Origin: Pseudomonadota bacterium
GTDB lineage: Bacteria; Pseudomonadota; Alphaproteobacteria; Rhizobiales; Xanthobacteraceae
Assembly: GCA_021779635.1 (NCBI GenBank)
Contig: JAJYAH010000576.1
Coordinates: 1-5,066 of the forward strand
Length of the DNA stretch: 5,066 nucleotides
Direction: 5' to 3'
Notes under the pieces: model-generated
Seen by the model: only the letters and a program-made list of their open reading frames with translations
What the model was told of the DNA's origin: nothing
Database searches by the model: none
Part shown: positions 1-4,588 of the stretch, one piece after another
How positions within the stretch are numbered: position 1 is the stretch's first letter
How the letters are laid out: the number at the start of each line of letters is the position of its first letter
Translations under genes and position numbers: made by a program

Positions 1-1
1 G

Positions 2-295
2 GTCAGCGGCATCTGGGTGTCGCCGTTCGAGGTGGAGAGAGCGTTGATCACCCACACGGCGGTGCTCGAAGCGGCGGTCGTGCCAGAAGCCGATCCGGAC
101 GGATTGCTGAAGCCGAAGGCATTCGTGGTGCTGCGGGCGGATGCAAAATCCGACGGCCTGCACGAGTCGCTGAAGGAGCACGTCAAGCAGAAGATCGGAC
201 CGTGGAAATATCCGCGCTGGATCGACGTCGTCGATTCCTTGCCGAAAACCGCGACCGGAAAGATCCAGCGGTTCAAATTGCGGGACGGGGCGTAG
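2..295 (+). CDS. Benzoate-CoA ligase, C-terminal part (5' end outside window)
   Basis: This is the C-terminal subdomain (97 residues) of an acyl/aryl-CoA synthetase of the ANL superfamily; the reading frame is open from base 2 and continues upstream of the window. The opening VSGIWVSPFEVE is the A8 hinge region of benzoate-CoA ligases, where the small domain rotates between adenylation and thioesterification. Near the end, PKTATGKIQR carries the invariant A10 lysine (K87 of the visible part), needed for the adenylation half-reaction. The enzyme would convert benzoate, ATP and CoA to benzoyl-CoA in the cytoplasm, the entry step of the box pathway. That substrate is inferred from the motif wording and from boxB 1.6 kb downstream; another aryl acid (for example a hydroxybenzoate) cannot be excluded from the C-terminus alone. 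The GTG at base 17 is an internal valine, not a start. I leave the symbol empty because badA and bclA are both used for such genes. Confidence 0.88.
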   Translation, partial: VSGIWVSPFEVERALITHTAVLEAAVVPEADPDGLLKPKAFVVLRADAKSDGLHESLKEHVKQKIGPWKYPRWIDVVDSLPKTATGKIQRFKLRDGA

Positions 296-348
296 GTTGG
301 TGGTGTCAGCGCAAATCACGATCGTTTCTCGCGCGGTGGTAGCTCGTT

Positions 349-371
349 CCCTCCCCCCTTGCGGCGGAGGG
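349..371 (+). promoter_or_regulatory. Possible hairpin covering the ribosome binding site of the alpha/beta hydrolase gene
   Basis: CCCTCC at 349-354 is a perfect complement of GGAGGG at 366-371, with an 11-base loop. The right arm contains the only clear Shine-Dalgarno-like sequence (GGAGG, 366-370) before the ATG at 386, although the 15-base spacing is longer than ideal. If the stem forms in mRNA it would limit initiation. It is short, and C-runs facing G-runs arise easily in GC-rich DNA, so regulation is only a possibility. Confidence 0.25.
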
Positions 372-385
372 CTTCCACGAACGTC

Positions 386-1204
386 ATGACCGTCCTCGCA
401 CCTTCCGGCAGCTTGCGCATCGGCGCCTCCGATCTCGAATACCGCATGATCGGTCCGGCGCCGGACGAGGCGCCGACCATCATCATGATGCACGAAGGCC
501 TCGGATCGGCCGCGCTGTGGGGGGATTTTCCGGACCGGCTGGCGGCGGCCACCGCCGCCGGCGTGCTGGTGTATTCGCGCGCCGGCTACGGCGCCTCGAC
601 GCCGGTGACGCTGCCGCGTCCGCTCGACTACATGCATATCGAAGCGCTCGGCGTCTTGCCCGATCTGCTCGACGCCATCGGCTTTCGCCGCGGTGTTCTG
701 CTGGGTCATTCCGACGGGGCCTCGATTGCGGCGATCTATGCCGGCGGCGCCGGGGATCACCGGGTGCGCGGGGTCGCGATGATCGCGCCGCATTTCGTCG
801 TCGAAGATGTCGGGATCAGGTCGATCGCGGAAACCAAGAAAGCCTACGAGACGGCCGGCCTGCGGTCGAAGCTTAAGCGCTGGCACCGCGATGTCGACAA
901 CGCATTCTACGGCTGGAGCGGCGCCTGGCTCGACCCCGAATTTCGCAGCTGGGACATCTCCGAATACCTCGCCTACATCCGCGTGCCGGTTGCGATCCTG
1001 CAGGGCGCCGACGATCAGTATGGGACAATTCGCCAGATCGAGATCGCGCAGGAAGAGTGCTATTGTCCCGTCGATGTGACGATCGTTCCGGGCGCCGGAC
1101 ATTCGCCGCATCGCGAAGCGCCGGAGGCGACGCTCGGTTCGATTGCGGAATTCGTTAAACGCATTTTGGTTTTGCATGAAGGCTCGGAGCACCGAGCCGC
1201 CTGA
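386..1204 (+). CDS. Alpha/beta fold hydrolase in the benzoate (box) operon
   Basis: A 272-residue serine hydrolase of the alpha/beta fold, with no signal peptide or membrane segment, so cytoplasmic. The core motifs are in order: an oxyanion-loop strand ending in MMHEGLGS (34-41), the nucleophile elbow GHSDG (107-111, nucleophile S109), the acid strand LQGADDQYG (205-213, D209 or D210) and the catalytic histidine in GAGHSPH (236-242, H239). The HEGLGS form instead of HGxGG is shared by a family of small proteobacterial hydrolases. The substrate is unknown; a lactone, ester or CoA thioester formed as a by-product of ring epoxidation and opening is plausible from the position between the benzoate-CoA ligase (90 bp upstream) and DUF309/boxB. 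Aerobic benzoate clusters elsewhere have been described with a putative lactone hydrolase, which fits but does not prove this. I chose ATG 386 rather than the in-frame TTG at 359, because the homologous-looking part begins after it and GGAGG lies between the two. Confidence 0.85.
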   Translation: MTVLAPSGSLRIGASDLEYRMIGPAPDEAPTIIMMHEGLGSAALWGDFPDRLAAATAAGVLVYSRAGYGASTPVTLPRPLDYMHIEALGVLPDLLDAIGFRRGVLLGHSDGASIAAIYAGGAGDHRVRGVAMIAPHFVVEDVGIRSIAETKKAYETAGLRSKLKRWHRDVDNAFYGWSGAWLDPEFRSWDISEYLAYIRVPVAILQGADDQYGTIRQIEIAQEECYCPVDVTIVPGAGHSPHREAPEATLGSIAEFVKRILVLHEGSEHRAA

Positions 1205-1228
1205 AGATTTGGTTGTGGCATTGCGCCA

Positions 1229-1750
1229 ATGAGTACTTTTTCCACCGCGGCCAATTTGCCGCTGCCGCGCTGGGCCTATGTTCCCGGCGAGAACGCGGAC
1301 GCCGAGGCCGATCACGATACCCTGTGGCACGCCAAGGCGCTGGTGCCGTCGCGATTTCGCGACTACGTACCGGCGCGGCATCCGGCGCTGCGCTACGGGA
1401 TCGAACTCAACGACGCCGGATATTTCTGGGAATCGCATGAGGTTCTGCAAGCGGTGTGGGCCGCGGCACCGCAGGGCGGCCGCGAGCGCATCCTGCTGCG
1501 GGCCTGCATTCAGATCGCCAGCGCCAACCTCAAGCTGCGGATGCAGAAGCCCCATGCGGCCGCGCGACTGCTGGGCGAGGCGCTGGCCGAGCTCCACGCG
1601 CTCGGCGCGCGCAAGGCGGCCGTCGCCGGCGATGGATTTGCCGATGGTTTCCCGACCGCCGCGCTCGCGGCCGTTCTGACCTCCAGATTGCAGCAACCGT
1701 CGCTCGGCAAGGCCGATTGGGTGGAGATCGGGACTGCCGGCCGGACATGA
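1229..1750 (+). CDS. DUF309 family protein
   Basis: A 173-residue soluble protein with the DUF309 signature: NDAGYFWESHEVLQAVW (61-77), including the conserved H70-E71 pair and W77, followed by a helical stretch IQIASANLKLRMQKP (94-108) that matches the family's second conserved helix. DUF309 proteins are small all-helical proteins of unknown biochemical function; the conserved H/E residues have invited metal- or ligand-binding suggestions, but none is established. The N-terminal 50 residues look like a lineage-specific extension. The gene starts 24 bp after the hydrolase stop, in the same frame, and the hydrolase TGA at 1202 is the only upstream boundary, so ATG 1229 is the natural start. 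No convincing Shine-Dalgarno lies in the 24-bp gap, suggesting translation coupled to the hydrolase gene. Co-location with benzoate genes suggests an accessory role in box metabolism; this is inference. Confidence 0.82.
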   Translation: MSTFSTAANLPLPRWAYVPGENADAEADHDTLWHAKALVPSRFRDYVPARHPALRYGIELNDAGYFWESHEVLQAVWAAAPQGGRERILLRACIQIASANLKLRMQKPHAAARLLGEALAELHALGARKAAVAGDGFADGFPTAALAAVLTSRLQQPSLGKADWVEIGTAGRT

Positions 1751-1797
1751 AACAAAATGCAGATTTATGGCGCAGCGGGCCTATGCGGTCACCGCAA

Positions 1798-1815
1798 CAT
1801 GCATTATTATTCATG
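1798..1815. promoter_or_regulatory. AT-rich imperfect palindrome upstream of boxB, possible operator
   Basis: CATGCATTATTATTCATG matches its own reverse complement at 14 of 18 positions, with perfect CATG ends and an AT-rich centre inside otherwise GC-rich DNA. It ends 78 bp before the boxB start. Such a dyad could bind a dimeric regulator; it also contains a TGCA (1800-1803), a core reported for BzdR/BoxR-type regulators of benzoate genes, though the rest of that consensus is not seen. Function unproven. Confidence 0.25.
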
Positions 1816-1817
1816 GT

Positions 1818-1862
1818 GAGTGGCGAATAGCGAGTAGTTGTTTCTGCCACTCGCCATTCGCC
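1818..1862. repeat. Inverted array of GARTRGC heptamers (dispersed intergenic repeat type)
   Basis: The left side is three head-to-tail heptamers: GAGTGGC (1818-1824), GAATAGC (1825-1831) and GAGTAGT (1832-1838). The right side is the same unit inverted: GCCACTC (1846-1852), GCCATTC (1853-1859) and a partial GCC (1860-1862). Bases 1822-1837 and 1847-1862 pair at 14 of 16 positions around a 9-base loop; the two mismatches are A-C on the plus-strand transcript but would be G-U wobbles on a minus-strand one. The stem sits just upstream of the boxB ribosome binding site. Similar heptamer arrays are, as far as I recall, scattered through intergenic DNA of Bradyrhizobium and relatives. It may act as a transcript stabiliser or attenuator, or simply be a mobile repeat. 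Confidence 0.7.
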
Positions 1863-1879
1863 AAACAAGATCCCACCAC

Positions 1880-1884
1880 GGGAG
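1880..1884 (+). promoter_or_regulatory. Ribosome binding site of boxB
   Basis: GGGAG lies 9 bases before ATG 1894 and decides between this start and the second in-frame ATG at 1903, which would have an 18-base spacing. The site is outside the heptamer stem ending at 1862 and so should be accessible. Confidence 0.6.
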
Positions 1885-1893
1885 ACCAAAGCC

Positions 1894-3339
1894 ATGAACA
1901 TCATGAACGTCGACTACTCGACCAAGATTCCCAACAACGTGAATCTCAGCGAGGACCGGCAAGTGCTCAAGGCGCTGGAAGGCTGGCATCCCGGCTACAT
2001 CGACTGGTGGAACGATATGGGGCCGGATGGCTTCCAGCAATCGCTGGTGTATTTGCGCACGGCCTACTCGGTCGATCCGCGCGGCTGGGCCAAGTTCGAT
2101 TATGTGAAGATGCCGGATTACCGCTGGGGCATCCTGCTCGCGCCGCAGGAGGAGAACCGCGTCATCCCGTTCGGCCAGCATTATGGCGAGCCGGCATGGC
2201 AGGAAGTGCCGGGCGAGCATCGCGCCATGCTGCGCCGGCTGATCGTGATCCAGGGCGACACCGAGCCGGCCTCGGTCGAACAGCAGCGCCATCTCGGCAA
2301 GACCGCGCCCTCGCTCTACGATTTGCGCAACCTGTTCCAGGTCAATGTCGAGGAAGGCCGCCATCTCTGGGCGATGGTCTATCTCTTGCAGAAATATTTC
2401 GGCCGCGACGGCCGCGAGGAGGCCGACGAGTTGCTGCGCCGCCGCTCGGGCGACGCCGATAGCCCGCGCATGCTCGGGGCCTTCAACGAGGCGACGCCGG
2501 ACTGGCTGTCGTTCTTCATGTTCACCTACTTCACCGACCGCGACGGCAAGATGCAATTGCACAGCCTGGCGCAGTCCGGCTTCGATCCCTTGTCGCGCAC
2601 CTGCCGCTTCATGCTGACCGAAGAGGCGCATCACATGTTCGTCGGCGAAACCGGCATCAGCCGCGTGGTGCAGCGAACCGTCGAGGCGATGAGGCAAGCC
2701 GGCATCAGCGATCCGTCCGATGTCGCCAAGGTGCGCGCGCTCGGGGTGGTCGATCTTCCGACCATCCAGAAGAAATTGAACCTGCATTATACGCTCTCGC
2801 TCGACCTGTTCGGCTCGGAAGTCTCCACCAATGCGGCGAATGCCTACAATGCGGGCGTGAAGGGCCGCTATCGCGAGACCCAGATCGACGACGATCACCG
2901 TTTGCAGGCCGGCACCTATCCGGTGCTCAAGCTGGTCGATGGCGAGATCAGGCGCGTCGACGAACCGGCGCTCACGGCGCTCAATATGCGGCTGCGCGAC
3001 GATTACACCCAGGACTGCGCCAAGGGCCTGCTGCGCTGGAACAAGATCATCGCGCTCGCCGGCTACGACTTCAAGCTGACGCTGCCGAACGTGGCATTCC
3101 ATCGCCAGATCGGCGAGTTCGGCAACATCCATGCGACGCCGGACGGGGTGCTGATCGACGACGCAACCTGGAACAGGCGCAAGAGCGACTGGCTGCCTTC
3201 GGCGGACGACGGCGATTTCATCGCCTCGCTGATGACGCCGGTGACCGAGATCGGCGAGTTCGCCTCATGGATCTCGCCGCCCAAGGTCGGGATCGACAAC
3301 AAGCCCGGCGATTTCGAATATGTGAAGATCGAGACGTGA
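1894..3339 (+). CDS. boxB: BoxB, oxygenase subunit of benzoyl-CoA 2,3-epoxidase
   Basis: A complete 481-residue class I di-iron oxygenase, close to the roughly 473 residues of the Azoarcus evansii enzyme. With the FAD/iron-sulfur reductase BoxA it inserts one oxygen atom of O2 into benzoyl-CoA, giving the 2,3-epoxide, which BoxC then opens hydrolytically; all act in the cytoplasm. The six di-iron ligands known from the BoxB structure (E120, E150, H153, D211, E240, H243) are all present at a constant +4 offset: E124 in GDTEP, E154 and H157 in EEGRH, D215 in YFTDRDGK, and E244 and H247 in TEEAHH. The C-terminal region (about 290-481) is also full length, so the enzyme should be active. It lies 143 bp after the DUF309 gene, a longer gap than others in the operon, containing a palindrome and a heptamer stem, so it may have its own promoter. 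It is the last gene on this strand; neither boxA nor boxC follows. Confidence 0.95.
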   Translation: MNIMNVDYSTKIPNNVNLSEDRQVLKALEGWHPGYIDWWNDMGPDGFQQSLVYLRTAYSVDPRGWAKFDYVKMPDYRWGILLAPQEENRVIPFGQHYGEPAWQEVPGEHRAMLRRLIVIQGDTEPASVEQQRHLGKTAPSLYDLRNLFQVNVEEGRHLWAMVYLLQKYFGRDGREEADELLRRRSGDADSPRMLGAFNEATPDWLSFFMFTYFTDRDGKMQLHSLAQSGFDPLSRTCRFMLTEEAHHMFVGETGISRVVQRTVEAMRQAGISDPSDVAKVRALGVVDLPTIQKKLNLHYTLSLDLFGSEVSTNAANAYNAGVKGRYRETQIDDDHRLQAGTYPVLKLVDGEIRRVDEPALTALNMRLRDDYTQDCAKGLLRWNKIIALAGYDFKLTLPNVAFHRQIGEFGNIHATPDGVLIDDATWNRRKSDWLPSADDGDFIASLMTPVTEIGEFASWISPPKVGIDNKPGDFEYVKIET

Positions 3340-3350
3340 GGTAAATCCAA

Positions 3351-3388
3351 GCCGTCATATCCGGGCTTGTTGTCCCGGCCATGACGAC
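3351..3388. terminator. Hairpin between convergent boxB and SDR genes, possible bidirectional terminator
   Basis: Bases 3351-3365 (GCCGTCATATCCGGG) and 3374-3388 (CCCGGCCATGACGAC) pair at 12 of 15 positions around an 8-base loop, in the 54-bp gap between the boxB stop and the stop of the convergent reductase gene. Two of the mismatches become G-U pairs in a minus-strand transcript, so the stem is stronger for the SDR mRNA. There is no clear U-tract on either side, so intrinsic termination is uncertain; it may instead protect mRNA 3' ends, or be a degenerate copy of an intergenic hairpin repeat. Confidence 0.5.
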
Positions 3389-3393
3389 TAGGG

Positions 3394-4200
3394 TTAATCC
3401 CACCCCTGACCCTTGATGCCCGGATTGGCATAGACGATGCCGCCATCGACCGCGATGGTGGCGCCGACCACATAATCTCCGGCGCGTGAGGCGAGATAGA
3501 TCGCAGCCCCCGCCATGTCCTCATCGCTGCCGACCCGGCCCGACGGCACCCGCGTCGCAACCTCGTCGGCGTTGTCGCGCGCCGCCCGGTTCATGTCCGA
3601 CTTGAACGGTCCCGGCGCAATCGCCGTCACCACGATGTGGTCGCGGATCAGTTTTGCCGCCATCCGGCGGGTCAGGTGAATCAGGCCTGCCTTGCTGGCA
3701 TGGTAGGAATAGGTCTCCATCGGATTGACGAAGATGCCGTCGATCGAGGCGATGTTGATGACTTTGCCGGGCCTGTCCGCGGAGGCTGCGGCGCGCAGCG
3801 GTGCGGCGAGCGCCTTGGTCAGGAAGAACGGCGTCTTGAGGTTGAGGTTCATCACCTTGTCCCAGCCGCTTTCCGGAAACTCGTCGAAGTCCGCGCCCCA
3901 CGCCGCGCCGGCGTTGTTGACCAGGATATCCAGCTTTGGCTCGCGCTTTTTGATCTCGGTTGCCAGCATGTCGATGCCCGTCATGCCGGAGATGTCGATC
4001 GGCAACGCGATGCATTCGCCGTCATATTCCGCCGTCAGCTCTTTCGCGGTTGCCTCGCAGGGTCCGGCCTTGCGCGCGGTGATGTAAACCTTCGCAGCAC
4101 CCTGGGCGAGAAAGCCGCCGGCGATCATCTTGCCGATGCCGCGCGAGCCGCCGGTCACCAGGGCGACGCGGCCCTTCAGCGAAAACAGATCCTTGAACAT
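3394..4200 (-). CDS. Short-chain dehydrogenase/reductase (SDR), RhlG / 3-oxoacyl-reductase-like
   Basis: A 268-residue classical SDR with a Rossmann fold: cofactor loop TGGSRGIG (16-23), acidic residue D69 in PIDIS, NNAG (95-98), catalytic S152, Y166 and K170 (YHASK), and PGP (196-198) after the active site. R20 in the glycine loop and R43 after the second strand (TARK) favour NADP(H). The stretch NNAGAAWGADFDEFPESGWD closely resembles the RhlG branch of 3-oxoacyl reductases, so reduction of a beta-ketoacyl or similar carbonyl is the best guess; the substrate is not known. Start at 4200 is chosen because GGAGGA (complement of 4205-4210) lies 4 bases before it and the fold begins at once (MFKDLFSLKGRVALVTGG); extending to 4332 would add 44 residues of low-complexity, unlike-SDR sequence. 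It is convergent with boxB and divergent from the downstream membrane gene, so it is a separate unit rather than part of the benzoate operon. Confidence 0.9.
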   Translation of the reverse strand: MFKDLFSLKGRVALVTGGSRGIGKMIAGGFLAQGAAKVYITARKAGPCEATAKELTAEYDGECIALPIDISGMTGIDMLATEIKKREPKLDILVNNAGAAWGADFDEFPESGWDKVMNLNLKTPFFLTKALAAPLRAAASADRPGKVINIASIDGIFVNPMETYSYHASKAGLIHLTRRMAAKLIRDHIVVTAIAPGPFKSDMNRAARDNADEVATRVPSGRVGSDEDMAGAAIYLASRAGDYVVGATIAVDGGIVYANPGIKGQGWD

Positions 4201-4204
4201 GAAT

Positions 4205-4210
4205 TCCTCC
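4205..4210 (-). promoter_or_regulatory. Ribosome binding site of the SDR gene
   Basis: Reading the minus strand, GGAGGA precedes the ATG at 4200 by 4 bases. It is the strongest Shine-Dalgarno match in the window and fixes the SDR start against the longer open frame that begins at 4332. Confidence 0.75.
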
Positions 4211-4230
4211 GGTTGATTTTGTCGGCGCTT

Positions 4231-4256
4231 TTGACCGCGTGCGTTGCACGAGTCAA
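4231..4256 (-). promoter_or_regulatory. Interrupted dyad upstream of the SDR gene, overlapping a possible -35 box
   Basis: TTGAC (4231-4235) and CGTGC (4238-4242) are mirrored by GCACG (4246-4250) and GTCAA (4252-4256), so 10 base pairs are symmetric around a 3-base centre, with one small internal asymmetry. On the minus strand the outer arm reads TTGACT, a -35-like hexamer, followed 17 bases later by CAAAAG (complement of 4228-4233), a weak -10 candidate matching 3 of 6. Transcription would begin about 20 bases before the SDR start. A dyad over a promoter fits an operator, but a stem in mRNA is also possible. Confidence 0.35.
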
Positions 4257-4270
4257 GGAAGGGACATTCC

Positions 4271-4299
4271 CTGTCGTCGGTTCGCGCTCGGGACGACAG
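4271..4299. repeat. Perfect 8-bp inverted repeat with 13-base spacer
   Basis: CTGTCGTC at 4271-4278 is exactly complementary to GACGACAG at 4292-4299. The GTCGTC...GACGAC ends recall those of the 3351-3388 hairpin (GCCGTCAT...ATGACGAC), so both may be degenerate members of one dispersed intergenic hairpin family. No function can be read from the sequence. Confidence 0.5.
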
Positions 4300-4429
4300 C
4301 CAGGCCGGTCGACGCGGCGAAAACCGTTCCACATCGCCGCGGCGCGGAGGAACTCGTGCGCGCCGGTAAAGTAAGGCGCTCGCAGCCCGGCGCGGCTAAC
4401 GGTATTGCGAAGCCGCTTCATCGAGAGTG

Positions 4430-4449
4430 GCTGGCCGATTGAGGCCAGC
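4430..4449. repeat. Perfect 7-bp inverted repeat with 6-base loop
   Basis: GCTGGCC (4430-4436) pairs fully with GGCCAGC (4443-4449) around GATTGA. It is GC-rich and compact, so it would be stable as an RNA hairpin. No U-tract follows on the plus strand (GTCGAAATC), so it is not a classical terminator. It lies about 140 bp upstream of the membrane-protein start. Confidence 0.45.
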
Positions 4450-4532
4450 GTCGAAATCAGCGGCAAACCGCCGATGAAACGGTTGGTCGGGTGGCTGCCC
4501 GCCGATTGGACCCATCCGCGTTTATTTCCAGT

Positions 4533-4560
4533 TTGACAGCCCCGCAAGGGTTTGTTTTCT
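4533..4560 (+). promoter_or_regulatory. Candidate promoter of the BON/OmpA-family gene
   Basis: TTGACA at 4533-4538 is a perfect -35 consensus. With 16-17 bases of spacing the -10 region would be the T-rich TTTTCT at 4555-4560, a poor match as is common in alphaproteobacteria. A start point near 4567 would leave a leader of about 20 bases before ATG 4589, which fits a simple housekeeping promoter. Confidence 0.4.
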
Positions 4561-4588
4561 CTCGGTTCCCATACCCGCAGGACATCGA

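Larger units (their letters stand above)
4257..4532. other. Non-coding stretch between divergent genes with small inverted repeats
   Basis: No convincing gene is seen here on either strand: the open frames crossing it lack ribosome binding sites and resemble no family I recognise. It holds three perfect short dyads: CTGTCGTC (4271-4278) with GACGACAG (4292-4299), GCTGGCC (4430-4436) with GGCCAGC (4443-4449) around a 6-base loop, and GCGG (4460-4463) with CCGC (4468-4471) around a tetraloop. A small RNA or decayed repeat sequence is possible; nothing specific can be assigned. Confidence 0.4.

Noticed and set aside
359..385. TTG start for the alpha/beta hydrolase
   Set aside because: It lies before the only Shine-Dalgarno-like site, which would then be inside the gene; the added residues are not family-like.
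1758..1803. Two TGCA motifs as BoxR/BzdR operators
   Set aside because: As I recall it, the reported consensus needs a second conserved half after TGCA that is not present, and TGCA alone is too short to support a site.
1818..1862. Heptamer array as a CRISPR or intrinsic terminator
   Set aside because: Units are only 7 bases, inverted and without spacers, so not CRISPR; no U-tract follows the stem, so not a classical terminator.
1807..3132. A 441-codon open frame on the minus strand opposite boxB
   Set aside because: It is almost wholly antisense to a gene with all catalytic residues of BoxB. Long antisense frames are expected from strong G/C third-position bias, and its product resembles no protein family.
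4201..4332. Longer SDR start adding 44 residues
   Set aside because: A strong GGAGGA sits directly before the internal ATG at 4200, and the SDR fold begins there; the extension is non-family sequence.
3637..4374. Plus-strand 245-codon frame opposite the SDR gene
   Set aside because: Antisense to a complete SDR with all motifs; no family resemblance.
4176..4547. Minus-strand 123-codon frame in the intergenic block
   Set aside because: No recognisable family, no ribosome binding site, and it overlaps the SDR start and promoter region.
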